Positions 1 through 9,522 of a DNA stretch of 64,000 nucleotides are shown here, one piece after another. Below the pieces are notes generated by a model. It did no database searches. It was not told the origin of the DNA and saw nothing but the letters and a program-made list of their open reading frames with translations. Positions within the stretch are counted from its first letter, which is position 1, and every line of letters begins with the position of its first letter. The translations under genes were made by a program, and so were the position numbers. The stretch is from Flavobacteriales bacterium UBA6049 (lineage in GTDB: Bacteria; Bacteroidota; Bacteroidia; Flavobacteriales_G; Salibacteraceae), in NCBI GenBank assembly GCA_002429085.1, contig DIYR01000044.1:23858-87857 (forward strand), written 5' to 3'.

Positions 1-1621
1 ACACTTGCTCAACATTATCACGAATATTGTCGCCTGTTGTAGCTGCAGCACTTGGGTTAGCAGGGTTCAAAACATAAGGCATATTCATTTGTCCAGAAAC
101 TACATGAGCAGCCCTTAAATCTAGGTCATTCACGAGTTTGATTGTTGTAGGGTTTAGTGAAATAGGGTTCGGAGTAGCAGCAGGATCCGTCCAACAAATA
201 GTAGCTCTCAAAGGAGTCATACCATCGTAATAAAACGTATAGGTTAAGGAGTCCCCTGTATTAATCGTATCCAACTTCACAATCGCCCCAGCCGTATCAT
301 CTAACAACTGAACAGCTTTCAATGTATTTAACATCCCCCAGCCATGCTCATAATCAGGACCCGATGCATTACCTGCCTCATCTGCTGTATGAAGCACTAA
401 TCCTTTTAGAGTAGAAGACCTCATAAATGAGCTATACTTATCGTTATAGTGCTCTTGAATTAACGCCAACGAACCAGTAACATTTGGCGCACTCATAGAG
501 GTACCACTTGAATTGTAATAATCTGTATTACTAGAAGATCCTGTTGAATACAGGCCAACACCATTACCCACTATATCAGGCTTAATTCTTCCATCATCCG
601 TTGGTCCCCAACCAGAAAAACTGCTCATGTTGACATCGCTTGGCTGTGAGTATCCTCCTGAGATATCACTTACTGCTCCAACGGTAAGAATATTCTTAGC
701 TGTACCATAAGAAGAAATACAGTCATAGCCAGTAGAACAATCTGCTGCTCTTATAACAGTACTTAGCTCCCAATTATTCGTCACATCGCTCCATACAAAG
801 TGCGTGTCTTGAGCAGATGAAGTAATGTTATCGTTTCGATCATTTCCAGCGGATTTTACCATCAAATAATTAGGGGCTAGCCTGGCTAGATTATCCCAGT
901 CTTGAGTCACTGAATTATAAAATCCAAACCGATAATCTTCTGTTTGACTCAATGCAGAATCTCCCCACCATTCCCAATATCCTATAGATGAATTATAGCG
1001 CCAACCAGTAATACTACCATAACTATGATTCGACAAGATAGCGTTGGCACCTTGCGAGTATGTCGTCATTTCAGAAACATCATTGAAGAAATCGTGAGCC
1101 GAGATTGTAGCTAGATTAGCCATTCCCTTCGCATTTGCATCTATACCAGTAGCAATCATGGTTCCGGCAACGTGTGTCGCGTGATCGCTGTTTGAGCTTG
1201 GATTATCAACTTGGGTGACTCTATTTACTAGTTCAACGTGAGTAGCTCGCACAGCACCACCATCCCATTCTCCTATATTGATTCCTCCACCATCTAACGA
1301 ATAGCCAAAACCTCCACCAGTATAAACATGATCTGTAGATACCGATTCAGCTGCATCAGAATTATGAGTTTCAAAGAATATTGGTTTTCCATTCTCTTCA
1401 AACCCTACTAGCATGGTGATTTTACCATTGTCATCAATTTGGATAATAGATTCTTCTCCAAATCGCTTTTTGTATGCTTCAATTAGCTCAGCATTTTTGC
1501 GTGCTTTGGTGTTTATCTTCTCTTGAAACTCTTTAAGCTCTTGCTCTTTTTGACTTTCTTGCGCTACCAGCATCATGGAAAGCGATAAAAAGAATAGAAA
1601 CAATGAAAGTTTTCTCATCAT
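1..1621 (-). CDS. Secreted subtilisin-like serine protease (S8), C-terminus beyond window
   Basis: Partial gene; reading continues past the left edge. The start is one of two adjacent ATGs (1621 or 1618). The N-terminus is a signal peptide (Arg-Lys, then a Leu/Phe-rich core ending near VAQE). A short Lys/Glu-rich propeptide-like segment follows, then a subtilase domain with the catalytic triad visible: Asp120 in GEWDGG, His147 in DHATHVAGT and Ser375 in SGTSMSAP, plus an AGND oxyanion-type motif. The visible part runs on into the beta-rich region that often follows the catalytic domain. In Bacteroidota such proteases are commonly exported by T9SS, but the sorting domain, if any, lies outside the window. 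It follows hemD by 45 bases on the same strand and is probably a separate unit. Family assignment is secure; substrate unknown. Confidence 0.93.
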   Translation of the reverse strand, partial: MMRKLSLFLFFLSLSMMLVAQESQKEQELKEFQEKINTKARKNAELIEAYKKRFGEESIIQIDDNGKITMLVGFEENGKPIFFETHNSDAAESVSTDHVYTGGGFGYSLDGGGINIGEWDGGAVRATHVELVNRVTQVDNPSSNSDHATHVAGTMIATGIDANAKGMANLATISAHDFFNDVSEMTTYSQGANAILSNHSYGSITGWRYNSSIGYWEWWGDSALSQTEDYRFGFYNSVTQDWDNLARLAPNYLMVKSAGNDRNDNITSSAQDTHFVWSDVTNNWELSTVIRAADCSTGYDCISSYGTAKNILTVGAVSDISGGYSQPSDVNMSSFSGWGPTDDGRIKPDIVGNGVGLYSTGSSSNTDYYNSSGTSMSAPNVTGSLALIQEHYNDKYSSFMRSSTLKGLVLHTADEAGNASGPDYEHGWGMLNTLKAVQLLDDTAGAIVKLDTINTGDSLTYTFYYDGMTPLRATICWTDPAATPNPISLNPTTIKLVNDLDLRAAHVVSGQMNMPYVLNPANPSAAATTGDNIRDNVEQV

Positions 1622-1666
1622 GATGTGCTTTTTGAATTAGGGGGAATCGCAAATGTAGCGAAACCA

Positions 1667-2335
1667 CTAGCTCAATTTGTTATAATATTCTCTCACAAGA
1701 CGACTTAGTTCTTCTAAAGTTGGTCGAAGAGCCATTTGTACATCAATCTCTGGAAATCTCCCCAAAATGAATTCTTTGGTAGTATTCCCTATCGAAATAA
1801 TGCACTGATTTACACGAATTGTATTTTCCAACAAGAAACCTTCTACGTTGGAAGGACTTGTAAATACCAACACCTCAGGAATCACGTGAAGTTTCTTACT
1901 AATTGGTGTATTTCGATATGTGACTTGAGGTCTAACCTGTTCTGATGGAAGTTGACGCTCGACTCTATTCAAGGATTTATCACTTTTTGGTAGCCAAACA
2001 GTATCCCCCCCGATCTCCTGTCTAAATGCTTTGGCAACATCAGTAACATCAGCGTCTTGACCAATAAAATCAGCTTTACAATTAAATGCTTCAGCCGCCA
2101 ATCTAGTTCCTTCTCCTAAAACAGCAACCTTTGTTTTTTCTGGCAATTCTATCTGGGTCAAGACCGATTTTACCGCGTTTGGAGAAGAAAAAAACACCCA
2201 GTCTTCCGAAGGAGTGTTTTCTATTTTTTCGAATTGTATGTCTATAAATGGAATGCAACTTATAGAAGCTACGTCATTTACACCATCAATAAAGTGAGTA
2301 CTTTGTCTAAAACTTCGAGTTATTAAGACTTTGTT
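1667..2335 (-). CDS. hemD: Uroporphyrinogen-III synthase HemD, start unclear
   Basis: Closes hydroxymethylbilane to uroporphyrinogen III in tetrapyrrole synthesis. The open frame reads NKVLITRS at its N-terminus, a typical HemD beginning, then a two-lobed protein of about 222 residues with the SSPNAV and FTSPSNVEGF segments that recur in the two lobes. The oddity is the start. No ATG, GTG or TTG lies in frame near NKVL, and the first in-frame candidate is a GTG at 2197 that would remove some 46 conserved-looking residues. An ATG at 2339-2337 is one base out of frame and stops after ten codons. The frame stays open upstream into hemC through an A9 tract, so a -1 shift would give a HemC-HemD fusion. 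The coordinates given begin at the first HemD-like residue. It is the third gene of hemA-hemC-hemD. Confidence 0.85.
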   Translation of the reverse strand, partial: NKVLITRSFRQSTHFIDGVNDVASISCIPFIDIQFEKIENTPSEDWVFFSSPNAVKSVLTQIELPEKTKVAVLGEGTRLAAEAFNCKADFIGQDADVTDVAKAFRQEIGGDTVWLPKSDKSLNRVERQLPSEQVRPQVTYRNTPISKKLHVIPEVLVFTSPSNVEGFLLENTIRVNQCIISIGNTTKEFILGRFPEIDVQMALRPTLEELSRLVREYYNKLS

Positions 2336-3237
2336 GCATGCTTTTTTTTTAGCTCGCTCACCATATCTGTGGCTAGCTGATTAGCATTGCTACCTCGTAA
2401 CTCATGAAGTGCCATTGGACCATCCCAAGACTCTGCCATCGCAGCTTTTACAATAAACTCATTGTTTTCTTTTACCACATAACTGCCCAAAGGCAACTGA
2501 CAACCACCATTAAACTGTCTTAGAATTTCTCTTTCTATATGTGTAGTTTCAGCAACTTCAGGATGGTTTAACTGGTCAAGAACAGCTGCTAATTCTGTAT
2601 CCTCTTCGCGAATTTGTAATGCTAGCACACCCTGAGCTGGAGCTGGAATAAATTCGTTTGGATTGAGCTTTACCGAATGAAAATCACTCAAGTCGATTTC
2701 TAAACGTTTTACACCAGCATATGCCAACATAATGGCATCAAACTGACCATCACGTAACTTTTGAATACGCGTAGGCACGTTTCCTCTGATATCTTTCAAT
2801 TCGATATCCGAACGCTTATGAAGCAATTGAACTTTTCTTCGTGCGGAAGAAGTACCTACAACAGCATTCTTCTTAAACTCAAAGATCTGGTTCGCATCAA
2901 CTGCATCTGGGTTTACCAGTAACAACTCACTCGGATCTTCACGATAAGAAACGGCTGCTACTTTTAACCCATCTGGACTAGTTGTTTCTAGATCTTTGTG
3001 CGAGTGAATAGCTAAATCGATGTGTTTTTCAAGTAAAGCAGCTTCAATCTCTTTGGTAAAGAAGCCTTTTCCCTCCATCTTATCAAAACTCAGATGCTGA
3101 ATTTTATCGCCCTGTGTTTTGATGATTTCAATACGTACATCGTACCCAAGGGCAGTTAACTGATCTTGCACAAAGTGTGCTTGCCATAGCGCAAGGTCTG
3201 AACCTCTGGAGCCAATGACAATCGTTCTATTACTCAA
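2323..3237 (-). CDS. hemC: Hydroxymethylbilane synthase (porphobilinogen deaminase)
   Basis: Joins four porphobilinogens into hydroxymethylbilane, the step before HemD. Family motifs are in order: the N-terminal IGSRGSDLALWQ, the substrate-binding segments SSARRKVQLL and IRGNVPTRIQKL, and the dipyrromethane-cofactor cysteine in GGCQLPLG (Cys246 from this start). Length (304 residues) is normal. There is no ATG: I chose TTG at 3237, giving MSNRTIVIGS and an 8-base TTGAGTAA overlap with the hemA stop. A TTG at 3264 would add nine residues. Translation is probably coupled to hemA. The last codons run through an A9 tract that places hemD in the -1 frame. Confidence 0.95.
   Translation of the reverse strand: MSNRTIVIGSRGSDLALWQAHFVQDQLTALGYDVRIEIIKTQGDKIQHLSFDKMEGKGFFTKEIEAALLEKHIDLAIHSHKDLETTSPDGLKVAAVSYREDPSELLLVNPDAVDANQIFEFKKNAVVGTSSARRKVQLLHKRSDIELKDIRGNVPTRIQKLRDGQFDAIMLAYAGVKRLEIDLSDFHSVKLNPNEFIPAPAQGVLALQIREEDTELAAVLDQLNHPEVAETTHIEREILRQFNGGCQLPLGSYVVKENNEFIVKAAMAESWDGPMALHELRGSNANQLATDMVSELKKKHATKS
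2342..2350 (-). promoter_or_regulatory. A9 tract at the hemC/hemD junction, possible -1 slippery site
   Basis: On the coding strand hemC reads CTA AAA AAA AAG CAT before its stop five codons later. This contains A_AAA_AAG in the hemC frame, the same heptamer used for -1 frameshifting in E. coli dnaX. A -1 shift here, or transcriptional slippage adding one A, enters the hemD frame without meeting a stop. I see no clear downstream pseudoknot. A homopolymer length error is the main alternative. Confidence 0.4.
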
Positions 3238-4519
3238 CGTTTTTTGATTTTCTAGCGTTCTCAACTAAGATTTCGCGTGCCATTTTCATTGGAACAGAAA
3301 TGTACTTTTTCTCCATGTATGTCACAATCTCATCTAACAATTGTTTAGATGATTCATCTAGTTGTTCAATGTCTTTGGCAAAGACTTGCTCGTATGCACG
3401 AGTTTTTATTTCCTTCACTTTAGAAGGTACTTCACGCATTGCTAACTCTACCTGACGTTCTTGATATACAGTTTCAAAAGCTTCTAGATTCGCATCAATG
3501 ATAGATTCGCAATGAACCATTTCACCTTTACGAGCTTCTAAATTTGCCTCTGCAATTTTCTTCAAGCCCTTCACTTCAACATACTCTATGTTGTGCAGTG
3601 CCAAAGCTTCAGTATCTAAATCATTTGGAACTGCTAAGTCAATCACCATTTTGCGCGTAGTATCACCCTTAAGCAACTTACCATATAGTTCAGATGAGAT
3701 AACAGAACCAGGTGCACCAGTACATGTAATTAGTGCATCAAAACCTGTGTTGTGGTTTTCTAGTTCGTTTAACGGAAACGCTTCGCCACCAACCTCATCT
3801 ACCAAAGCCTGAGCTTTAGCTAACGTTCTATTGTAAATTTTGAAATTATGATACCCTTGCTTTTTCAACTTACGGAGCATGGCTTGATTTGTAACCCCAG
3901 CCCCAACTACAATGATTTGAGCATAAAGCGGCAACAAACTGTTACGCAACTCTCTATTTGCCAAGTTCACCACACTTACTGGACGGTTGGCAATATTGGT
4001 TTCTGTGAATACCTGTTTTGCATTTTCAATGGTTTTACGCATTGCAATACGTATAAAATCACCCGTAAATCCGAGTTTATCAGCAATATCGAACGATTTA
4101 CGCATCTGGGTTAAGATCTCTCTTTCACCCACCACCATTGAATCTAACGATGAGGCTACATGAAACATATGACGAACAGCATCTAAACCATCCATCATTT
4201 CTGTTGATTCAATTGCCCAATGAACATCACTCTCTCCCCATTCCGGATACAATTCTTCAAAGAACTGACGAATGAATTTGTTGTTCATAGAAGCATTAGA
4301 AGTAAAGTAGTATTCTACTCTGTTACAAGTAGCTACGAACATGAGTTCGTCTATCTGAAGATTCTCTTTGAGCTTTCCTAGACGGCTATTGTAGGCATCT
4401 TCTGGAATGTACAACTTCGCCACCTTATCTAACCCAACGGTTGCATGTGTGAATGCTATGGCTTTAAAATGATTCAAATCTCCTCTTACTTTACTCTTAC
4501 AAATGTCTTGCGTCAGCAA
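3230..4519 (-). CDS. hemA: Glutamyl-tRNA reductase
   Basis: Reduces glutamyl-tRNA(Glu) to glutamate-1-semialdehyde, the first committed step of C5 tetrapyrrole synthesis. Seen: the catalytic cysteine in VATCNRVEYY (Cys65), the tRNA/substrate segment around VVGEREILTQMRKSF, a Rossmann NADPH site at VVGAGVTNQ, and a helical dimerisation domain at the C-terminus. The length of 429 residues is typical. The start is uncertain because there is no ATG: TTG at 4519 is used here, and an in-frame TTG fifteen codons later, just after AGGAG, is an alternative. It is first of the hemA-hemC-hemD operon and overlaps hemC. Heme, siroheme and cobalamin all depend on this route. Confidence 0.96.
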   Translation of the reverse strand: MLTQDICKSKVRGDLNHFKAIAFTHATVGLDKVAKLYIPEDAYNSRLGKLKENLQIDELMFVATCNRVEYYFTSNASMNNKFIRQFFEELYPEWGESDVHWAIESTEMMDGLDAVRHMFHVASSLDSMVVGEREILTQMRKSFDIADKLGFTGDFIRIAMRKTIENAKQVFTETNIANRPVSVVNLANRELRNSLLPLYAQIIVVGAGVTNQAMLRKLKKQGYHNFKIYNRTLAKAQALVDEVGGEAFPLNELENHNTGFDALITCTGAPGSVISSELYGKLLKGDTTRKMVIDLAVPNDLDTEALALHNIEYVEVKGLKKIAEANLEARKGEMVHCESIIDANLEAFETVYQERQVELAMREVPSKVKEIKTRAYEQVFAKDIEQLDESSKQLLDEIVTYMEKKYISVPMKMAREILVENARKSKNVE

Positions 4520-4603
4520 CTAGATAGTGTCAGAGAATTGTCATGCGACTTTATTTAGAAATACTCTAAACAAGAGGGCTAATTTTCTAAGTTGCAAAAA
4601 TGC

Positions 4604-4641
4604 AAAAGCCCTGTGAATTCTGATACATCCACAGGGCTTTT
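4604..4641 (-). terminator. Rho-independent terminator after nrdA
   Basis: A perfect 12-bp inverted repeat (AAAAGCCCTGTG at 4604-4615, CACAGGGCTTTT at 4630-4641) with a 14-base loop. Read on the minus strand it ends in a T run and sits 20 bases after the nrdA stop, so it separates nrdBA from hemA. A-rich flanks would also allow it to work in the other direction. Confidence 0.8.
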
Positions 4642-4661
4642 CTGTATTTTGACAGCGTTGT

Positions 4662-6998
4662 TTAGCTCTCTTTAGAAGCTTGCTCTTCTGTTTGAGGAGC
4701 TGCTTGCTCAGCCGACTCTGCTTTTGGTTGCTCTAGTTGAGATTTGTCTACGGTAAACTTAATTGCATCCGTAGCGGCCTTTGTTCTCAAATAGTACATA
4801 CCGGTTTTCAATCCCTTTTTCCATCCATAGAAGTGCATACTAGTCAACTTAGCAAAGTTGGCACCTTCCATAAACACATTCATACTTTGAGACTGACAGA
4901 TGTAAGCGCCACGATCTGCAGCCATTTCTATGATCGATTTTTGGCTGATTTCCCATGCGGTCTTATACAGCTCTTTTAGGTTATCTGGAATCTCTGGTAT
5001 AGATTGAACTGAACCATTATGAGCAATCAACTTGTTCTTCATTCCTTCATCCCACAACCCAAGCTTCACTAAATCACGCAACAAGTGCTTGTTTACAACA
5101 ATAAACTCGCCACTCAATGTTCTGCGTGTGTAGATGTTTGATGTATATGGCTCAAAACACTCGTTGTTACCCAAAATCTGAGAGGTAGAAGCCGTTGGCA
5201 TAGGGGCTAACAACAATGAGTTACGCACACCATGTTCTTTAACTTCATCTTTCAATACATCCCATTCCCAACGGTTAGATGGAGTTACATCCCACATATC
5301 GTGTTGGAAAATTCCTTTTGAAACAGGAGAACCCTCATACGTTTCGTATGTTCCGAATTCTTTTGCTAGATCTTTAGATGCCGTCATCGATGCATAATAG
5401 ATCGTTTCAAAAATCTCTGAGTTCAATTGACGTGCAGGCTCACTATCAAACGGATGGCGTAACATAATGAATGCATCTGCCAAACCTTGCACACCTATTC
5501 CAATTGGACGATGGCGCATATTTGAGTTACGCGCTTCTTTTACTGGATAGTAGTTTCCATCTATGATCTTATTCAAATTCTTAGTAATCTCATAAGTTAC
5601 CTCGAACAAACGATCATGATTGAATTTACCATCTTCAATAAACTTAGGTAGAGCAATTGACGCCAAGTTACATACCGCTACCTCATCTTCTGAAGTATAC
5701 TCTATGATTTCTGTACACAAGTTACTAGACTTGATTGTGCCTAAGTTTTGCTGGTTACTCTTACGGTTTGCATTGTCTTTATACAACATGTAAGGAGTAC
5801 CTGTTTCAATTTGCGACTCTAGTATTTTGAACCACAACTCTTGCGCTTTGATGGTCTTTCTGCCACGACCTTCTGTTTCGTATTTCGTATACAACGCATT
5901 AAAGTCATCTCCCCAAACATCACTTAAACCTGGACACTCATTTGGATCCATCAATGTCCACTCACCATTAGACTGAACACGCTCCATGAATAAATCTGGA
6001 ATCCACATAGCGTAGAACAAATCACGCGCACGCTGCTCTTCTTTACCGTGGTTTTTCTTTAGATCTAAGAAATCATGTATATCAGAATGCCAAGGCTCTA
6101 AGTAAATGGCAAAAGAACCTTTACGCTTTCCTCCACCTTGATCTACGTAACGCGCGGTATCATTGTATACACGTAACATTGGCACAATACCGTTTGATGT
6201 ACCATTCGTTCCTTTAATATAAGATCCTGTAGCACGCACATTATGGATAGCTAATCCAATGCCACCAGCGCTCTGAGAAATCTTAGCGGTTTGTTTTAGG
6301 GTATCATAGATTCCATCGATGCTATCATCTTTCATTGTTAACAAGAAACAAGAGCTCATTTGAGGCTTTGGTGTTCCTGCATTAAACAATGTTGGAGTAG
6401 CATGCGTGAACCAACGTTCGCTCATCAGCTCATACGTTTTGATAGCTGAATCGATATCGTTTTTATGGATTCCTACTGAAACACGCATCAACATATGCTG
6501 AGGGCGCTCAGCAATTTGGCCATTGATTTTCAATAGGTACGCTCTTTCTAATGTTTTAAAACCGAAATAGTCGTACTCAAAATCACGATCGTAAATGATG
6601 CTAGAATCTAACACCTCTTTGTTATCCATGATGATTTGGTATACATCATCGGCCAGCATGGGTGCTTCTTCATCGGTTTTTGGATCGATGTGCTTATATA
6701 AGTCTTCCATTACTTCACTGAAAGACTTTTTGGTATTCTTATGCAAGTTCGATACTGCTATACGAGCTGCTAGAATAGCATAATCTGGATGTTTGGTAGT
6801 TAATGAAGCGGCAACCTCAGCGGCAAGGTTATCTAACTCAGTAGTGGTAACTCCATCGTAAAGCCCTTCGATCACACGCATACTGATTAGTACAGGATCT
6901 ACATCTGAGTCTAACTCCCAGCACAGCTTTTTAATACGAGCTTGAATTTTATCGAATTTAACGGACTCTTGACGGCCGTCTCTTTTTAATACAAACAT
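4662..6998 (-). CDS. nrdA: Class Ia ribonucleoside-diphosphate reductase, alpha subunit
   Basis: Reduces ribonucleoside diphosphates to deoxynucleotides using the radical held by NrdB. The N-terminus carries an ATP-cone ([14 protein letters not shown]), the allosteric overall-activity domain. Catalytic residues are all visible: Cys217 (SSCFLLT), Asn426, Cys428 and Glu430 (SNLCTEI), Cys443 (AVCNLAS) and the radical-transfer pair Tyr735-Tyr736 (GMYYLR). The oddity is the tail. After YYLR come 42 residues rich in Glu, Gln, Ala and Ser, ending ASKES, with no cysteine, whereas class Ia alpha subunits normally end with a CxxC or CxxxxC pair that re-reduces the active site. The stop is followed at once by a terminator, with no sign of a frameshift. 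It lies 48 bases after nrdB in the same operon. Confidence 0.97.
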   Translation of the reverse strand: MFVLKRDGRQESVKFDKIQARIKKLCWELDSDVDPVLISMRVIEGLYDGVTTTELDNLAAEVAASLTTKHPDYAILAARIAVSNLHKNTKKSFSEVMEDLYKHIDPKTDEEAPMLADDVYQIIMDNKEVLDSSIIYDRDFEYDYFGFKTLERAYLLKINGQIAERPQHMLMRVSVGIHKNDIDSAIKTYELMSERWFTHATPTLFNAGTPKPQMSSCFLLTMKDDSIDGIYDTLKQTAKISQSAGGIGLAIHNVRATGSYIKGTNGTSNGIVPMLRVYNDTARYVDQGGGKRKGSFAIYLEPWHSDIHDFLDLKKNHGKEEQRARDLFYAMWIPDLFMERVQSNGEWTLMDPNECPGLSDVWGDDFNALYTKYETEGRGRKTIKAQELWFKILESQIETGTPYMLYKDNANRKSNQQNLGTIKSSNLCTEIIEYTSEDEVAVCNLASIALPKFIEDGKFNHDRLFEVTYEITKNLNKIIDGNYYPVKEARNSNMRHRPIGIGVQGLADAFIMLRHPFDSEPARQLNSEIFETIYYASMTASKDLAKEFGTYETYEGSPVSKGIFQHDMWDVTPSNRWEWDVLKDEVKEHGVRNSLLLAPMPTASTSQILGNNECFEPYTSNIYTRRTLSGEFIVVNKHLLRDLVKLGLWDEGMKNKLIAHNGSVQSIPEIPDNLKELYKTAWEISQKSIIEMAADRGAYICQSQSMNVFMEGANFAKLTSMHFYGWKKGLKTGMYYLRTKAATDAIKFTVDKSQLEQPKAESAEQAAPQTEEQASKES

Positions 6999-7046
6999 GG
7001 AACTACTTTATTTAGGAGCAACGAGTGCTTGATTTGATTCTGATTA

Positions 7047-8117
7047 TTAAAAGTCTGCGTCAATGGTGAATCCTTTGCTATCGTTTCCACCACCGCCAAG
7101 CACACCTGCTTTTTGGTATTCACCCACTCTTTTCTCGAAGAAGTTGGTTTTTCCTTGTAACGAAATCATTTCCATAAAATCGAATGGATTAGATGCATTG
7201 TAGATTTTCTCGCAGCCTAGCTCTACCAACAAACGATCTGCAACAAACTCAATGTATTGGCTCATCAACTCGCTGTTCATACCAATTAAACGAACTGGAA
7301 GCGCATCTAGAATAAACTCTTTTTCAATAGCCACTGCATCTTCAATAATCTGACGCACTTGCTCTTTTGGCAATTGATGTTTTAAGTGCTTAGTGTATAA
7401 TAAGCAGGCAAAGTCGCAGTGTAACCCTTCGTCACGAGAAATCAACTCGTTACTAAACGTTAACCCTGGCATTAAACCACGTTTCTTTAACCAGAAAATT
7501 GAACAGAAAGAACCTGAGAAGAAGATACCCTCTACGGCAGCAAATGCCACTAAACGCTCTGCAAACGTTCCTTTCTCGATCCAACGTAATGCCCATTCAG
7601 CTTTTTTATTGACACAATCGAGTGTTTCGAGAGCGTTGAACAATCTATCTTTTTCAGCACCATCTTTGATGTATGTATCAATCAGCAACGAATACGTTTC
7701 GCTGTGAATGTTTTCGATAGCTACTTGAAAACCATAGAAGAATTTGGCCTCTGTGTATTGAACCTCACTCAAGAAGTTTTCTGCCAAGTTTTCGTTTACA
7801 ATACCATCGCTTGCCGCAAAGAATGCCAAAACGTGTTTGATGAAGTATTTCTCATCATCGTTCATTTTGTTTTCCCAGTCAATTAAATCTGGAGAAAGGT
7901 CAATTTCTTCTGCTGTCCAAAAGCTTGCTTCGGCCTTCTTGTAGAACTGCCAAATGTCATCATGTTGGATTGGAAATAATACGAATCTGTTTTTGTTCTC
8001 TTGTAAGATTGGCTCATCCAATTCTGCCGCAGCAGAACCTCCATTGGTAGTTAGTTTTGAATCAGCAGTTTTCCCTTCCATAGCGTCTTGAATTTTATCA
8101 AAAGTTACTCCGGCCAT
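7047..8117 (-). CDS. nrdB: Class Ia ribonucleoside-diphosphate reductase, beta subunit
   Basis: Houses the diiron-tyrosyl radical cofactor that starts ribonucleotide reduction in NrdA. The expected metal ligands are present: Asp73, Glu135, His138, Glu196, Glu230 and His233. The radical tyrosine is Tyr142, four residues after His138 (IENIHSETY). So this is a tyrosyl-radical enzyme and not an Mn/Fe class Ic form. The C-terminus ends FTIDADF, matching the tail that docks on the alpha subunit. I start at ATG 8117 (MAGVTFDKI); an upstream in-frame GTG at 8135 would add MWCVGC and looks accidental. About 45 low-complexity residues precede the conserved fold. It is the first gene of nrdB-nrdA, behind a 299-base upstream region. 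Confidence 0.96.
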   Translation of the reverse strand: MAGVTFDKIQDAMEGKTADSKLTTNGGSAAAELDEPILQENKNRFVLFPIQHDDIWQFYKKAEASFWTAEEIDLSPDLIDWENKMNDDEKYFIKHVLAFFAASDGIVNENLAENFLSEVQYTEAKFFYGFQVAIENIHSETYSLLIDTYIKDGAEKDRLFNALETLDCVNKKAEWALRWIEKGTFAERLVAFAAVEGIFFSGSFCSIFWLKKRGLMPGLTFSNELISRDEGLHCDFACLLYTKHLKHQLPKEQVRQIIEDAVAIEKEFILDALPVRLIGMNSELMSQYIEFVADRLLVELGCEKIYNASNPFDFMEMISLQGKTNFFEKRVGEYQKAGVLGGGGNDSKGFTIDADF

Positions 8118-8416
8118 GCAGCCAACGCACCACACAAAACACAGTGTAATGCTTTTATTTTCAATGTTTTAAAACTAAATTTCTTCTTAGGAGACTGGCA
8201 ATAGGAGAGTTACGTGAATTGCAATTTCCCCTTTTGTCTTTCACAAAAGTTGTTAAAATGTCTGGTGAGGTCAATCTGTTTTAATTCACAAATCTTGGGA
8301 GTTTTGAACATTGACCACATGAACCAACATGTGTAAAAATTGACTTCAACTAAAGTCAAAAGTCAAGCTGTAAAAGACTTACAGCCCCATTGATTTTACT
8401 TGTTGAAAACCTTGTA
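8118..8416. other. Intergenic region between the DUF3109 gene and nrdB
   Basis: This AT-rich stretch holds no convincing gene. It should contain the nrdBA promoter (minus strand) and the 3' end of the DUF3109 transcript. Two inverted repeats stand out: CACATG/CATGTG at 8316-8333 (6-base arms, 6-base gap) and GCTGTAA/TTACAGC at 8367-8385 (7-base arms, 5-base loop). The second is a weak hairpin without a T run. I could not identify a convincing NrdR box. Confidence 0.5.
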
Positions 8417-9007
8417 CTATGAATTTTGATTTTTGTGAGCTTCCCAAGCCTTGTCAACTTCTTCTAATTCGCCATACCATTCTTCTCCAAATGCTCTGAC
8501 CAGAGGATCTTTTAAAAATTGGTAGACTTTGACTTGCAGTTGCTCGCCTAACGAACATGCGGCTGAGCAAATATCCCACTTGTGATAATTCAAAGCTTTG
8601 AATTGACTGTATTGCTTTACGCGAATAGGGTATAAATGACAACTAATGGGTTTGTAGAAATCTGTTTTTCCATCACGATAGGCTTGCTCTATGGTGCACT
8701 TAGCACTTCCATCTTCTTCGAATGCCACGAACACACATTCTGTATTGTTAACCAATGGGGTTACTTTCTCTTGATCCCAATCATCGTTTATATACAGCCC
8801 TTGTTCTTCTACTGCCTGAATTCCCTCTGGACGCATATATGGTTTTACAACCTCGTATGCTTTTTCTAACATGAGTAGTTCTTCTTCTAACAGCGGTGCA
8901 CCTGCATCGCCTTCAACACAACAAGCTCCTTTGCATGCAGATAAATTGCATACAAACTGCTTCTCCAACACATCTTCTGAAATTAGCGTATCCCGCAGCT
9001 CTATCAT
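8417..9007 (-). CDS. DUF3109 family cysteine-cluster protein
   Basis: A 196-residue protein of the DUF3109 family, common in Bacteroidota. Near the N-terminus it carries CNLSACKGACC, and further on single cysteines at ECVF, KCTI, SCHLYPIRV, DICSAACSL. This pattern resembles the YkgJ-type zinc/iron cluster families. The SCHLYPIRV segment is characteristic. Function is not established and no enzymatic motif is evident. There is no signal peptide or membrane segment, so it is probably cytoplasmic. ATG at 9007 gives MIELRDTLIS. A possible -7 element (TATTTTTG) lies only a few bases upstream of the ATG, so its leader may be very short. The adjacent methyltransferase gene lies 29 bases upstream on the same strand. 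Confidence 0.85.
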   Translation of the reverse strand: MIELRDTLISEDVLEKQFVCNLSACKGACCVEGDAGAPLLEEELLMLEKAYEVVKPYMRPEGIQAVEEQGLYINDDWDQEKVTPLVNNTECVFVAFEEDGSAKCTIEQAYRDGKTDFYKPISCHLYPIRVKQYSQFKALNYHKWDICSAACSLGEQLQVKVYQFLKDPLVRAFGEEWYGELEEVDKAWEAHKNQNS

Positions 9008-9036
9008 GCTACAAAAATACGTTGCTTATTGATTGC

Positions 9037-9522
9037 TTAAGACACTTCGTAAACGTAAACCTCTTGTTCCAACCCTGATACGTAAGGAACATTTTCAAAA
9101 TGCACATGATTCCATGCAGGAATATCAAAATCATGGGTAATGACTTTGCATCCCGATTTCAAGTTTTGTTCTAAATGCAATGAAAGTTGACCTAATACAA
9201 AGCGAGAAAAATAGAGGATCAACACATCAATTTGACTCAAATCCGTTTTGAACATATCTTCCTGAACCAGCTGGATACGGTCTTCTAGGCCTGCTTCTTT
9301 CACTTTTTGACGAGCTAACTCTATTACCCCCAGGTCACTTTCTATGCCAAGCCCCTTACAGCCTGTTTTAGTTACAGCTTCTATGAGTACCGTTGCATCT
9401 CCGCACCCTAGATCTCCTACCAACTGATTTGGTTGAATATTCGCTAATTCTATTTTTCGTTGAATTAAATAGGCAGGTGTTATTGCAAAAGGATCTTTAT
9501 AAGTACTGGCTGGGTATTCCAT
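9037..9522 (-). CDS. SAM-dependent methyltransferase, class I, small
   Basis: A 161-residue Rossmann-type methyltransferase. Motif I is clear (LVGDLGCGDATVL), followed by an acidic residue ending beta-2 (GLGIESD) and a VQEDMFKTDL segment that should contact the adenine. The VLILYFSRF segment takes the place of the usual motif IV. It is short for the family, with little beyond the SAM-binding core; small proteins of this kind include some lysine methyltransferases and many of unknown target. The substrate cannot be told. It precedes the DUF3109 gene by 29 bases on the same strand and may be co-transcribed with it. ATG at 9522 is the natural start. Confidence 0.82.
   Translation of the reverse strand: MEYPASTYKDPFAITPAYLIQRKIELANIQPNQLVGDLGCGDATVLIEAVTKTGCKGLGIESDLGVIELARQKVKEAGLEDRIQLVQEDMFKTDLSQIDVLILYFSRFVLGQLSLHLEQNLKSGCKVITHDFDIPAWNHVHFENVPYVSGLEQEVYVYEVS

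Noticed and set aside
7047..8135. Upstream in-frame extension of nrdB giving a CxxC (MWCVGC) that might replace the missing NrdA cysteines
   Set aside because: It needs a GTG start nine bases or so into AT-rich leader, an ordinary ATG lies right after it, and the frame closes with a stop shortly upstream. It is more likely chance, though it is the only Cys pair nearby.
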